Shown: positions 8,409-17,896, counted from the first letter of the stretch. The stretch: 64,000 nucleotides of DNA from CAIMZW01 sp037135095 (GCA_037135095.1 JBAXKZ010000004.1:15071-79070), one strand, 5' to 3'. Numbers and translations are program-made. The notes: generated by a model not told the origin, from the letters alone.

Positions 8409-9485
8409 TTATTCGGTGGCGCTAACAGTGGCCGAGCCAACAACCCGATCGTCGTCGTAAATGACTAGACCTTGACCAGTTGCCAGTCCATATAGTGGCT
8501 GATCGAGTTCCACCACAATCGTTTGGCCATCATGGCGATAGCTGCATTCCATTGGCGCACCATGAGCTCTGACTTGGGCAAAACCACGATGGGTCAGAAG
8601 ACTGGTAGGTATCGGACCACACCAAATAACGTTTTCACCCGTAATTTTGATGACGGCTAAAGCTTCATGATCGCCAACCACAACAGTATTGGTCTTTGGC
8701 TCAATTTTTAAAACATACCGAGGTTCGCCACCGGCAGCAGGAATGGTGATTCCCAGTCCGCGACGTTGTCCGATCGTGTAGGTGTAAGCCCCTTGATGTT
8801 CGCCTAATTTAATTCCAGCCTCGTCAACAATTGGACCGCTTTCGCTACCTAATCGATCGCGCAACCAGCCGGCATTATCGCCCGATGGAACAAAACAAAT
8901 GTCGTGGCTATCTGGTTTATTAGCTACATAAAGTCCGCGGCTCTTAGCCTCTTTGCGAGTATCTGATTTAACGGTATCGCCCAAAGGAAAATGCGCGCCA
9001 GCCAGTTGTTCGGTGTTGAGCACTGCCAAGACATATGACTGATCTTTGGCAGGGTCTGCGGCTCGATACATGAGACGTCCCTGTGGGCTCTCTTTCATCT
9101 GGGCATAATGACCGGTAACTACGCCATCAAAGCCCAAAGCTCTGGCCCGATCAAGCACTGCAGCAAATTTGATTTTCTCGTTGCAACGCAGACATGGATT
9201 TGGCGTTCTGCCAATTGCATATTCGGCGATGAAGTTTTCTACGACACCTTGATGAAACTCTTCGGCCATATCCCAGATATAAAATGGAATTCCAATCACA
9301 TCGGCGGCTCGACGCGCATCGTGAGAATCTTCGATCGTGCAACATCCGCGCGCACCGGATCGATACTTCTGCGGATTGCTGGAGAGCGCTAAGTGCACTC
9401 CGACCACCTCGTGACCTAAATCAACGGCGCGAGCAGCCGCAACCGCGGAATCAACGCCACCGCTCATGGCGGCGATTAACTTCAT
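8409..9485 (-). CDS. mnmA: tRNA-specific 2-thiouridylase MnmA
   Basis: Forms 2-thiouridine at the wobble base of tRNAs for Lys, Glu and Gln. The PP-loop ATP site is AMSGGVDSAVAAA at residues 6-18. The two catalytic cysteines are in NPCLRCNEKIKF and SHDICFVPSGD, and YTIGQRRGLG is a family signature. Length of 358 is normal. The start overlaps the end of the cysteine desulfurase gene by four bases (ATGA), so sulfur donor and thiolase are translationally coupled, which fits the pathway. Confidence 0.96.
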   Translation of the reverse strand: MKLIAAMSGGVDSAVAAARAVDLGHEVVGVHLALSSNPQKYRSGARGCCTIEDSHDARRAADVIGIPFYIWDMAEEFHQGVVENFIAEYAIGRTPNPCLRCNEKIKFAAVLDRARALGFDGVVTGHYAQMKESPQGRLMYRAADPAKDQSYVLAVLNTEQLAGAHFPLGDTVKSDTRKEAKSRGLYVANKPDSHDICFVPSGDNAGWLRDRLGSESGPIVDEAGIKLGEHQGAYTYTIGQRRGLGITIPAAGGEPRYVLKIEPKTNTVVVGDHEALAVIKITGENVIWCGPIPTSLLTHRGFAQVRAHGAPMECSYRHDGQTIVVELDQPLYGLATGQGLVIYDDDRVVGSATVSATE

Positions 9486-10645
9486 GTTCGAGCCAATGCA
9501 GCTCGAGCTCGTTCAACAACAGCAGGAATCACACTGGCCAATTTAGCAATCTCCGCTGACGTATTAGTGATTCCCAGCGAAAAGCGCAGCGAGGAGCGGG
9601 CATCTCGTTCAGAGATCCCCATTGCTAACAGCACATGGCTGGGTCTGGGAACACCAGCACTGCAAGCCGAGCCAGTCGAAGTAGCGATTCCTTCGGCATC
9701 TAACAGCAAAAGCAGACCGTCGCTCTCGGTTCCTGGAAAGGTCAAGTTTACGATCCCGGGCAGTGAAGGAGATTGCGCACCATTGACTCGTATATCGGGA
9801 ATCGCCATCGTCAATGAGGCGATCAATTCAGCCTTTAGCGCTCGGACTTTCTGATCGTTCGCGGCCATCGAACTTATTGCACCTTTTGCAGCGGCTGCAA
9901 ACGAAACAATTGCAGGGGCATTCAGCGTGCCACTTCTTATGTCACGCTCCTGTCCGCCGCCATGAAGGATTGGCGTCACATCTAAGCCCCGGCGAAGAAC
10001 TAGCGCGGCAACTCCAAGTGGTCCTCCAATTTTGTGAGCACTGATGGTCGCCGAAGTTAATCCAAGTTCCCCAAAATTAAATGGCACCTTTCCGAAACTT
10101 TGTACCGCATCTGAATGAACCGGAATTTCACCGGCGATTTTTACAATTTCTGCGATTGGTTGAATGGTCCCAATTTCATTGTTGGAATGCATAATGGCAA
10201 TAACTGCGATCTCATCGCCCCGAGTTGCAACGACATCCGATAAGAAATTTAAATCTACAAAACCACTTGGCGAAATTGGAACCCGGATTATTTCGGCGCC
10301 TTCATGCTCCTCGAGCCATTCCACCGGATCTAAAATCGCATGATGTTCAAATTCAGAAATTACGATGACCTTCCGCCGCGGATCAAAATCTCGAGCTTTC
10401 CAGTAGAAGCCTTTTATAGCCAAGTTATTTGCTTCGGTACCCGAGCCAGTAAAAACAATTTCGCTAGGGGCGGCCCCAACCAACTGACCAATGAGTTCTC
10501 TGGCTTCTTCGACATCTTTGCGAACCGAACGACCAGGGGTGTGGAGGCTCGAGGCATTTCCGAGTTTACGCATCTGTTCAACCAAGGCGACGGCAGCGAG
10601 ATCCGAAAGCGGCGTTGTCGCCGCATGATCGAAGTAGATACTCAT
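9482..10645 (-). CDS. Cysteine desulfurase (NifS/IscS-like)
   Basis: PLP-dependent class V aminotransferase of 387 residues that takes sulfur from cysteine. The PLP lysine is in SAHKIGGPLG and the persulfide cysteine in GSACSAGVPRPS. The N-terminus MSIYFDHAATTPLS is typical. Coupling to mnmA suggests its main role is tRNA thiolation; supply of sulfur for Fe-S clusters is also possible. The start codon lies six bases after a TAGACT -10 element, so the message is probably leaderless. Confidence 0.95.
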   Translation of the reverse strand: MSIYFDHAATTPLSDLAAVALVEQMRKLGNASSLHTPGRSVRKDVEEARELIGQLVGAAPSEIVFTGSGTEANNLAIKGFYWKARDFDPRRKVIVISEFEHHAILDPVEWLEEHEGAEIIRVPISPSGFVDLNFLSDVVATRGDEIAVIAIMHSNNEIGTIQPIAEIVKIAGEIPVHSDAVQSFGKVPFNFGELGLTSATISAHKIGGPLGVAALVLRRGLDVTPILHGGGQERDIRSGTLNAPAIVSFAAAAKGAISSMAANDQKVRALKAELIASLTMAIPDIRVNGAQSPSLPGIVNLTFPGTESDGLLLLLDAEGIATSTGSACSAGVPRPSHVLLAMGISERDARSSLRFSLGITNTSAEIAKLASVIPAVVERARAALART

Positions 10646-10651
10646 GCCTTA

Positions 10652-10657
10652 AGTCTA
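10652..10657 (-). promoter_or_regulatory. Leaderless promoter -10 of the cysteine desulfurase-mnmA-ligA operon
   Basis: TAGACT on the minus strand matches TANNNT and is followed by exactly six bases and then the ATG at 10645, placing the transcription start on the initiator codon. The same geometry recurs before several other genes in the window. No Shine-Dalgarno sequence is present, which supports a leaderless message. Confidence 0.6.
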
Positions 10658-10671
10658 AAGGTTTAAGCGAA

Positions 10672-11628
10672 TTAAGCCTTTTTAGCCAGAATGGCAGCAG
10701 TTGCCTGAGGCAGAACGTTAAATAGATCGCCAACAACACCAAAATCAGCAATATCAAAGATTGGGGCATCGGGGTCCTTATTTATCGCCACGATTAGCTT
10801 ACTGGTCTGCATTCCCGCTCGATGTTGAATCGCGCCTGAAATACCACAAGCCAGATACACCGAAGGGCTGACCGTCTTTCCGGTTTGGCCAACTTGATGA
10901 GAGTGCGGATACCAGCCGGCATCGGTGGCTGCTCTAGAGGCACCCACAGCGGCACCGAGAGCATCGGCAATGGCTTCAACCGCTCCGAAGTCGCCGTTTG
11001 TTCCGCGACCGCCGGAGACAATAATTTTTGCCTCCGTTAATTCAGGGCGGCCACCGCTTACTGTGGCGGCAAGTGAAAGAACTCGATCTCGAATGGCGTT
11101 TGCACCTAGTTCGCCTTCGGTGATGGAACTTTCAAGAACCGAGAAAGTCGAAGTAATTGCAACAACTTCAATCGAATTGGGTCGCATGGTAATAACTGCG
11201 CAAGCGGTATTGACCTTTGAATGAACCGTTGTTGAACCACCGAATACTGATTGCGTTGCAATTAAATTAGGATCTAAATCAATGGCATCGGTGATGATTC
11301 CAGATTTGGTACGAATTGATACTCGAGCCGCAATCTCTTTTCCGCGAGCCGTTGATGAAATTAACAATGCAAGCGGTGCTTCCGCGATGATCAATGTCGA
11401 GATCGCGCTGGCGCTAGCTGCAGCAGAGTACGAATTGAAATCAACACCTGAGAGGAAGCGAACTTCGTCGATCGAGTAATTAGTTAACTCTCTTTCTAAA
11501 TCGGCATCTTTTGCATTTAGAACGATCGCTGTAACGGAGCCAATTTTCTTCCCAAAGGTTGCAAGCTCCCCTGTTGATTTAGCAATGTGACCGTTGGAGA
11601 GCTCCGCGAGAATAAATACCTTACTCAT
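10672..11628 (-). CDS. etfA: Electron transfer flavoprotein, alpha subunit
   Basis: Alpha subunit of 318 residues. The C-terminal FAD-binding domain is recognisable from SGGRGTNGDFG and SPSVYLACGISGAIQHRAGM, with NKDPDAPIFDIADFGVVGDL at the end. With EtfB it carries electrons from acyl-CoA or other flavin dehydrogenases to the quinone pool through ETF-quinone oxidoreductase. It overlaps etfB by four bases. No dehydrogenase or oxidoreductase partner lies in the window. Confidence 0.96.
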   Translation of the reverse strand: MSKVFILAELSNGHIAKSTGELATFGKKIGSVTAIVLNAKDADLERELTNYSIDEVRFLSGVDFNSYSAAASASAISTLIIAEAPLALLISSTARGKEIAARVSIRTKSGIITDAIDLDPNLIATQSVFGGSTTVHSKVNTACAVITMRPNSIEVVAITSTFSVLESSITEGELGANAIRDRVLSLAATVSGGRPELTEAKIIVSGGRGTNGDFGAVEAIADALGAAVGASRAATDAGWYPHSHQVGQTGKTVSPSVYLACGISGAIQHRAGMQTSKLIVAINKDPDAPIFDIADFGVVGDLFNVLPQATAAILAKKA

Positions 11629-12434
11629 ATCACTCTCTTCTCTGCCAGGAAGTCAGCTAAAGCAGTTCCAGCACTACCTTCATCAACCAGTTTTATTCCA
11701 GCCGAGCGCGGTGCTCGTGCTTGTGCATCTTCAACGGAACTCAAGGCTGCGGCGCTACCAACATCGGAAGTCGAAATTCCAAGATCGGCCAAACTCTTGA
11801 CATCGATAGTTTTCTTCTTGGCCGCCATGATGCCTTTAAAAGATGGGTACCGGGGCTCGTTTATCTTTTCAATCACGCTGATGACTGCAGGAAGAGTCGC
11901 ACTCATCTCTTCAATTCCAGAATCGGTAACGCGAGAAATCTTCGCAGTGGCGCTTGTGATATCAACACTGACAGCCCCTGCGAAAGTTAACTGCGAGATT
12001 TGAAGTCGCTCGGCCAACATCGCTGGGATGACACTCATGCGAGCATCGGTTGATTCAGTACCACAAAAAATTAAGTCGTAACCTCCGGCCGCGAGGACGT
12101 TAGCCAGTACCAATGAAGTCGCCAACGAATCAGAACCAGCCAGCGCTGGATCGGTGATCAAGATGGCATCGTCAGCTCCCATTGAAAGCCCCTTGCGGAT
12201 CGATTCGCTCGCTCGATCTGGACCCATCGAAATCAAAGTGATCGAGTGAGCGCTGCCCTCGCCGGTTGCTCCGGTGGGTGAATTCGCCTCGACGAGAGCC
12301 AAGGCGGCTTCGATGGCATATTCATCCAAATCATTGAGGACGGCATCGACGCCAGCTCGATCTAAAACGCCTCCGGCCATCTTCTTCTCGGCCCACGAGT
12401 CAGGCACCTGCTTCACGCAAACCGCTAGCTTCAT
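11625..12434 (-). CDS. etfB: Electron transfer flavoprotein, beta subunit
   Basis: This 269-residue protein starts MKLAVCVKQVPDSWAEKK, the typical EtfB N-terminus. It contains the adenine-nucleotide-binding ETF signature region (GTESTDARMSVIPAMLAERL). It is the first gene of the etfBA pair. The start is well supported: GGAGAG lies five bases before the ATG. An operator-like palindrome covers the promoter just upstream. Confidence 0.96.
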   Translation of the reverse strand: MKLAVCVKQVPDSWAEKKMAGGVLDRAGVDAVLNDLDEYAIEAALALVEANSPTGATGEGSAHSITLISMGPDRASESIRKGLSMGADDAILITDPALAGSDSLATSLVLANVLAAGGYDLIFCGTESTDARMSVIPAMLAERLQISQLTFAGAVSVDITSATAKISRVTDSGIEEMSATLPAVISVIEKINEPRYPSFKGIMAAKKKTIDVKSLADLGISTSDVGSAAALSSVEDAQARAPRSAGIKLVDEGSAGTALADFLAEKRVI

Positions 12435-12452
12435 AATCTCTCCATTTGGCTT

Positions 12453-12482
12453 ATGTTACTGACCAGTAACTAAAAAATCCAA
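12453..12482 (-). promoter_or_regulatory. etfBA promoter with overlapping palindromic operator
   Basis: On the minus strand a -35-like TTGGAT (12482-12477) and a -10 TAACAT (12458-12453) are separated by 18 bases. A perfect 7-base inverted repeat with a 2-base centre, GTTACTG-AC-CAGTAAC read on the plus strand, occupies 12455-12470, inside the spacer and over the -10. Size and shape fit a TetR-family operator, the type that often controls actinobacterial fatty-acid breakdown and ETF genes. No cognate regulator lies in the window. Confidence 0.65.
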
Positions 12483-12584
12483 GATCAAATAGCTGGGCGA
12501 GTCCGCCCAATTCTTCACCTCGCCGTAAGCAACACTTAACCTCAATACTAAGTTTAGGCTTTCTCGTCAACGCACTCTTCAACC

Positions 12585-13760
12585 ATGAGAATCGGAATTG
12601 TCACCGAGTCATTCTTACCTCAGGTCAATGGCGTTACTAACTCCGTCCTTAGAATCCTAGAGTTTCTGGCTGAAGAAGGACACCAAGCGCTTGTGATCGC
12701 GCCGGAGAGCGCCGGCGGCCCAACCGAGTACTTCGGCCATCGGGTAAAGCGAATCCCATCACTCCCCCTTCAATCCATCTTGCCAATTGGTCTGCCAGTG
12801 GCGGTGCCAAGAAGGAAATTGGAATTTTTAATCGATGGTTTTGCCCCAGATATTTTGCATCTTGCCAGCCCCTTTGTTCTCGGCGGTTACAGCGCCCGAA
12901 TAGCCAAGCGACTAAATATTCCAACGCTCTCGGTTTATCAAACCGATATCGCCGGTTTTGCTACCCACTATGGAATGACTATGGCTCACGCCGGTTTGCG
13001 AAAGATCGTAAGCAAGATTCACTCGAATACCAACCGCACTCTGGCACCTTCCTCTTCCGCTCAGAATGAACTGGTCTCTCAGGGCGTTCAAAATGTTCAT
13101 CTATGGCGTCGAGGAGTAAACACCAAGTTATTTCATCCAGATAAGCGGGATGAAAATCTTTACCAACAATGGTTGAAGTTTCGTGAGATAGATGCAAAAA
13201 GTAATCGCGCAGAGAAGCTCGTTGTGGGTTACGTCGGAAGGTTGGCCAACGAGAAGCGGATCTCGGATCTTCAAATTTTGGACCGCGATCCGCTGATTCA
13301 ATTGGTGATAACGGGTGAAGGTCCCGCGCGACCGAAATTGGAGCGAGAGTTACCAAATGCCATCTTTACCGGCTTCCAATCTGGCGAAGAACTTGCGCGG
13401 ATTTATGCCAGCTTGGATCTGTTTATCCACCCAGGACCAAATGAAACTTTCTGCCAAGCAGTACAGGAAGCGCTCTCATCAGGAACACCATGCGTAGTGC
13501 CAAAGACCGGTGGACCTGCTGATCTGGTAACTCACGGAACAACTGGTTACATAATTGATACTTCAAATCCATTTGAACTGCAGAGCGCAGTAACGCACTT
13601 TAGGTTGCGTAATGACCGAGAGTTTGTCTCGGAAATCTCAAGAGACTCCGTCGTGGAAAGAACCTGGAATCGCGTTAATAATCAATTGATGATGCATTAT
13701 CGATCAATTCTTGAACCAGCAAAACCAAAACTCACTTTGATAACTGGGAGCGCCGCATGA
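12585..13760 (+). CDS. GT4 glycosyltransferase, MgtA/PimB-like
   Basis: GT-B glycosyltransferase of 391 residues. The N-terminus RIGIVTESFLPQVNGVTNSV is characteristic of actinobacterial alpha-mannosyltransferases of the MgtA/PimB type. The C-terminal domain has VGYVGRLANEKRISDL, the GTP/GDP-sugar-site EX7E region (ETFCQAVQEALSSGTPCVV) and KTGGPADLV. It probably transfers mannose (or glucose) from a nucleotide donor to a lipid or polysaccharide acceptor at the inner face of the membrane. It overlaps the next glycosyltransferase by four bases (ATGA) and leads a run of co-oriented genes reaching glgX. Acceptor and donor are inferred only. Confidence 0.88.
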   Translation: MRIGIVTESFLPQVNGVTNSVLRILEFLAEEGHQALVIAPESAGGPTEYFGHRVKRIPSLPLQSILPIGLPVAVPRRKLEFLIDGFAPDILHLASPFVLGGYSARIAKRLNIPTLSVYQTDIAGFATHYGMTMAHAGLRKIVSKIHSNTNRTLAPSSSAQNELVSQGVQNVHLWRRGVNTKLFHPDKRDENLYQQWLKFREIDAKSNRAEKLVVGYVGRLANEKRISDLQILDRDPLIQLVITGEGPARPKLERELPNAIFTGFQSGEELARIYASLDLFIHPGPNETFCQAVQEALSSGTPCVVPKTGGPADLVTHGTTGYIIDTSNPFELQSAVTHFRLRNDREFVSEISRDSVVERTWNRVNNQLMMHYRSILEPAKPKLTLITGSAA

Positions 13761-14926
13761 GAATTGTGCATGTTGCAAATTTTTACGGTCCAAATTCGGG
13801 GGGAATCAAAACTACCCTTCACGAACTTGGTAAGGGCTATCTGAAGAATGGCCATGAATTCATTTATCTGGTCCCAGGTACTCGTTATCGCACAGAAGAT
13901 ACTCAGTACGGGAAAAAGATATCGCTACCGAGCTACATTCTCCCTGGGAGCGGCGGCTATCAGCTAATTAAGAGCAATCGGTTTTTGAAAGCCGAGCTGG
14001 CACGATTGGCCCCAGATCGACTCGAGATTTCAGATCGATTCACTTTGATCTCTGTTGGCGGCTGGGCTAAGGAACGATCGATTCCAACTGTGGTTTTTTC
14101 CCACGAGACCCTCAGGGGTTTGGCCGATAGATTCCTACCAAATTATTTTCCTAAGCGGGCGATGGTCAACTGGCACAATCGAAAGTTGGCACGTGCCTTC
14201 GATCAAGTAATAGCAACAACTGAGTTCGCTGCCCAAGAATTCCGCGATATTGGTATCTCCAATTTAGCGAAGGTACCGCTCGGAGTTGATTTGCAGAATT
14301 TTCTTCCAAGCAATCGGTGCGACCTCATGAGGGAAGAACTTCTTAAAGGTGCAAAGTATCTGGTGGTGCACTGCAGTCGCCTCTCCCCAGAAAAAGAGCC
14401 TCAGCGCGCAATTGAGGCAGTTGAAGAATTGATCGCTCGCGGAGTTAGTGCACGTTTGATTGTTATCGGCACAGGGCCGATGTGGCATAAATTGCGACAC
14501 CGGGCGGCAGGGTTACCAGTTGATTATTTAGGATACATCGCAGATCGAAAACGAGTTGCGACAATCCTAAGTTGTGCCGATGTAACAATGGCTCCAGGGC
14601 CACTGGAAACTTTCTGTCTTTCAGCCTTGGAGTCGCTCGCGAGTGGAACTCCCGTAATTGCTTCAAAGAGTAGTGCGGTTGGCGAATTCCTTCATTCCAG
14701 CGAGATCAATCCAGCAGGGGCGGTCGCAGATGACAATGGCGTGGCATTTGCCGACGCAATCGAACTCTTACTTAAGCAACCCAGAGCCCGAGAGAGCGCC
14801 CGACGAGCCGCCGAAGACTTACCTTGGGGAAATTCGGTTCAAGCAATGTTGGAACTGCATGGAATTGCAGAGCTCGGCCAGTTAGCGCCAACTGCGGCGA
14901 CAAAGAGAAGATTGACAGCCGCTTAA
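13757..14926 (+). CDS. GT4 family glycosyltransferase
   Basis: Second GT-B enzyme, 389 residues, distinct from its neighbour. The N-terminus MRIVHVANFYGPNSGGIKTT and the C-terminal motifs VVHCSRLSPEKEPQRAIEA, GTGPMWHKLR and ETFCLSALESLASGTPVIA are GT4 signatures. The donor and acceptor are not evident. It is coupled to the upstream gene (ATGA overlap), and its stop TAA is immediately followed by the ATG of the SGNH hydrolase, so the three products probably act in one glycolipid or envelope-glycan pathway. Confidence 0.88.
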   Translation: MRIVHVANFYGPNSGGIKTTLHELGKGYLKNGHEFIYLVPGTRYRTEDTQYGKKISLPSYILPGSGGYQLIKSNRFLKAELARLAPDRLEISDRFTLISVGGWAKERSIPTVVFSHETLRGLADRFLPNYFPKRAMVNWHNRKLARAFDQVIATTEFAAQEFRDIGISNLAKVPLGVDLQNFLPSNRCDLMREELLKGAKYLVVHCSRLSPEKEPQRAIEAVEELIARGVSARLIVIGTGPMWHKLRHRAAGLPVDYLGYIADRKRVATILSCADVTMAPGPLETFCLSALESLASGTPVIASKSSAVGEFLHSSEINPAGAVADDNGVAFADAIELLLKQPRARESARRAAEDLPWGNSVQAMLELHGIAELGQLAPTAATKRRLTAA

Positions 14927-15736
14927 ATGAGTACCGACGTGGGAGTTCTTCATTTTTCGGTCATCGGAGATAGCGCCGCTTACGGAATCGGCGACCTAGA
15001 TAACGAAGATAAACCACGGGGTTGGGCTTGGTATGTCGCCCAGAATTTCTTAGATCAATGTCGCTACCAGAACTATTCCCGACCTGGGGCGCAATCAGAG
15101 GAGGTTCTTCAAGTTCAACTTCCCAGAGCAATAGGCGATGAACCCGATATTTGCGCAGTGATTGTTGGTGGCAATGACCTGCTTCGGAATGGCTTCCACC
15201 CCGAAAAGCTCTACCAAAACCTATCAAGCACCTGTCAAGAGTTATTGAGCAGAGGTGCCGAAATTGTGATGGTCGAGTTGCATGACCCAAACCAGCTGCT
15301 CAGATTGCCAACCTTGCTCCGCCGGGTCTTGAAGCGACGAGTGGATGCAGTTAACGCCGTTTATCGGAAAATCGAGCGGGAATTCGATGTCATTATTATT
15401 TCGACACGATCTATCGTGGATGTTCATAACAAGAAGAATTGGCATATTGATCGAATGCACCCGGGACCACTTGGGCACCAAATCTTGGCCAGAGAGATTT
15501 GTCAGCAACTTCAACATCGCGGCTGGTCAGTCACCCTCCCCGAACTGATCGACCAACCACTAGAAGCTCGATCCAAGCGGCTGATTTGGCTCGTGAGAAA
15601 TGGATTGCCCTGGTTTCTAAAACGGAGCCTCGATCTGCTCCCCGCCATGATTGCCCTAATGCTTCTGGAGGCTAGTTCAATTGCCTTAAACCAGATTAAA
15701 CCTGCCTTGCCAAAGGAATTAATAAAGAGCGACTAA
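14927..15736 (+). CDS. SGNH/GDSL-type hydrolase with C-terminal hydrophobic segment
   Basis: The 269-residue protein carries the SGNH blocks: Ser in VIGDSAAYGIGD (block I), the Gly block in YSRPGAQSEEV, Asn in IVGGNDLL (block III) and the Asp/His pair in DRMHPGPLGHQ (block V). Such enzymes are esterases or deacylases of lipids or acylated sugars. No signal peptide is seen; a hydrophobic stretch near residues 222-250 (LPAMIALMLLEASS) may attach it to the membrane. Its position after two glycosyltransferases suggests a role in remodelling their product. Confidence 0.85.
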   Translation: MSTDVGVLHFSVIGDSAAYGIGDLDNEDKPRGWAWYVAQNFLDQCRYQNYSRPGAQSEEVLQVQLPRAIGDEPDICAVIVGGNDLLRNGFHPEKLYQNLSSTCQELLSRGAEIVMVELHDPNQLLRLPTLLRRVLKRRVDAVNAVYRKIEREFDVIIISTRSIVDVHNKKNWHIDRMHPGPLGHQILAREICQQLQHRGWSVTLPELIDQPLEARSKRLIWLVRNGLPWFLKRSLDLLPAMIALMLLEASSIALNQIKPALPKELIKSD

Positions 15737-15745
15737 GGTGCAGGG

Positions 15746-17857
15746 GTGAAACCAGCCGACCCGCGCTATTTAGGCGCAACCCTGACTGAAGGGGGCGCGA
15801 ATTTCGCTATCTGGGCCGCAGCGGCCGATGCCGTTGAAGTCTGTCTTTTTAATGAAGTTAATGGAAAAGTCATGGAGACCCGCTTTGCCCTGAGCCACCG
15901 CGACGGTCCGATTTTTCATGGCTACCTTGCTGGCGTACGTGCTGGTCAACGTTATGGCTTTCGGGTTTATGGACCTTGGCGACCAGAAGAAGGATGGCGC
16001 TTTAACTCCAACAAACTTCTAATTGATCCCTATGCCCATCAGTTATCTGGCGAATTGATCTACGCCCCAGAAATTTATGGCCACCGCGCGTTGGATAAAT
16101 CAGGTATCGGAGATTTAACCATTCGCGATGACCGGGATGATGCTGCCTTCGTTCCGCTTTCGGTCGTTACTGGCCATCACCGAACTCAATTTCCGCGACT
16201 TAATACGCCCTGGGCGCGAACCATTATTTATGAAGCTCATGTTCGCGGACTTACTGAATTTAATCCAGCGATTGCCGAATCAGAGCGCGGTACCTATAAG
16301 GCGCTTGGGCACCCAAGCACTATCGCCTACCTCAAAGAGCTAGGGATCACTGCCCTTGAATTACTTCCCATTCATCACTTTGTAACCGAGCCAGGAATAC
16401 AAAATCGCGGGCGCGAAAATTATTGGGGCTATAACGCATTAGCTTTTTCAGCACCCCACCGAGATTATGCCGCGACATCAGATCCAATCTCCGAACTCCG
16501 TGACGCGGTGGCCGCGCTTCATCATGCTGGAATTGAAGTTATTCTCGATGTGGTTTATAACCATACCGCCGAAGGTGGTCACGGAGGGCCAACGCTCTCA
16601 TTTCGCGGAATTGATAGCAAAACTTTTTATCGCCGAGTTAAAGGCGATATCTATGACGACGTAACTGGGTGCGGAAACACGATCGATGCGCGGCGACCAT
16701 TCGTAGTGCGCATGATCATTGACTCCCTTCACTGGTGGACTGAAGTTATCGGAGTTGATGGCTTCCGATTTGATCTGGCTTCGGCGTTGGCTCGTAACGA
16801 ATATGGCATCGATACAACCGGACCACTCATATCGGCGATTGCCAGCGATCCAATTCTCCGTGAGCGAAAACTGATCGCCGAACCTTGGGATACCGCCGGT
16901 TATGCACTTGGGGACTTTCCGCACCCATGGCGCGAATGGAACGATCACTACCGCGATTCATTAAGGCAGTTTTGGCTAGGCGATCCAGCCCGTGGATTCA
17001 GCGAAGGCGTTGGGGATTTAGCTTCCAGATTAAGTGGCTCGCACGACATCTTCTATTTTCGTGGACCTACTTCCTCAATCAACTTCATCACAGCACATGA
17101 TGGCTTCACGCTGCAAGATTTGGTGAGCTATCAAGAAAAACATAACGAACCAAATCAAGAGGGAAATCGAGATGGAAGCACTTCAAACCGCTCGTGGAAC
17201 TTAGGCGAAGAAGGTTTGAGTAAGAACCCCTCAATTATTCAACTTAGGACTCGACTTCAAAAGTCCCTTCTGGCTTCGCTCTTTCTCTCATCTGGCGTGC
17301 CTATGATCAATATGGGCGATGAGGTCGGTCGAAGTCAAAACGGTTCCAATAACGCTTACTCCCTTCCCAGCAATGGCGATGTTTTAAGTCCACAGGCCTT
17401 TAATGGCGGCTGGGCACTTAATTGGACACCAAATGAAATTCAACAGGACTTATTGGCGGCAACCAAGAATTTGATTTCGATTCGAAAGCGCTACGTAGTC
17501 GATATCGTGCGAGAATTTTTTACCGGCCAATTGGACTTAGGAACAAGTAGAAAAGATTTGGCTTGGTTTCGACGCAATGGTGAAGAGATGAACGATGAGA
17601 ATTGGCATCAGGGTGATCGCAGCTACTTGAGTATGTATGTTGAAGCATCGGCAAACCAAGCACTTTTAATTTTGTTGAATGCCTCGACCCATGAGAACAC
17701 CTTTACCCTCCCAGCAAAAAAATGGGGCGCGCTCTATCGTTCAATTTTCGATTCGGCTCATATGACCTCAGAATTTGAACCCAGGATCGCGCAACCGCTC
17801 GACTCAACGGTTCTTGACGCTCACGGGGTACAAATTTGGTTGGTTAATCGAAGCTAA
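15746..17857 (+). CDS. glgX: Glycogen debranching enzyme GlgX
   Basis: GH13 enzyme of 703 residues that hydrolyses alpha-1,6 branches of limit glycogen. An N-terminal CBM48 domain (LGATLTEGGANFAIWAAAAD) is followed by the catalytic barrel with DVVYNHT, GFRFDLASALAR (nucleophile Asp), LIAEPWD (acid Glu) and FITAHDGFTLQD. The start is GTG at 15746, preceded by AAGG. It lies ten bases after the SGNH gene. Together with glgC and glgA further along it provides glycogen turnover. Confidence 0.96.
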   Translation: MKPADPRYLGATLTEGGANFAIWAAAADAVEVCLFNEVNGKVMETRFALSHRDGPIFHGYLAGVRAGQRYGFRVYGPWRPEEGWRFNSNKLLIDPYAHQLSGELIYAPEIYGHRALDKSGIGDLTIRDDRDDAAFVPLSVVTGHHRTQFPRLNTPWARTIIYEAHVRGLTEFNPAIAESERGTYKALGHPSTIAYLKELGITALELLPIHHFVTEPGIQNRGRENYWGYNALAFSAPHRDYAATSDPISELRDAVAALHHAGIEVILDVVYNHTAEGGHGGPTLSFRGIDSKTFYRRVKGDIYDDVTGCGNTIDARRPFVVRMIIDSLHWWTEVIGVDGFRFDLASALARNEYGIDTTGPLISAIASDPILRERKLIAEPWDTAGYALGDFPHPWREWNDHYRDSLRQFWLGDPARGFSEGVGDLASRLSGSHDIFYFRGPTSSINFITAHDGFTLQDLVSYQEKHNEPNQEGNRDGSTSNRSWNLGEEGLSKNPSIIQLRTRLQKSLLASLFLSSGVPMINMGDEVGRSQNGSNNAYSLPSNGDVLSPQAFNGGWALNWTPNEIQQDLLAATKNLISIRKRYVVDIVREFFTGQLDLGTSRKDLAWFRRNGEEMNDENWHQGDRSYLSMYVEASANQALLILLNASTHENTFTLPAKKWGALYRSIFDSAHMTSEFEPRIAQPLDSTVLDAHGVQIWLVNRS

Positions 17858-17884
17858 TACTCGGTAGTAACCATTCCCCTCGCT

Positions 17885-17890
17885 TATCCT
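17885..17890 (+). promoter_or_regulatory. Leaderless promoter -10 of the fab operon
   Basis: TATCCT lies six bases upstream of the GTG that begins fabD, so transcription would begin on the start codon. No Shine-Dalgarno sequence precedes this GTG, which supports both the start choice and leaderless translation. Confidence 0.6.
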
Positions 17891-17896
17891 TTCGAA

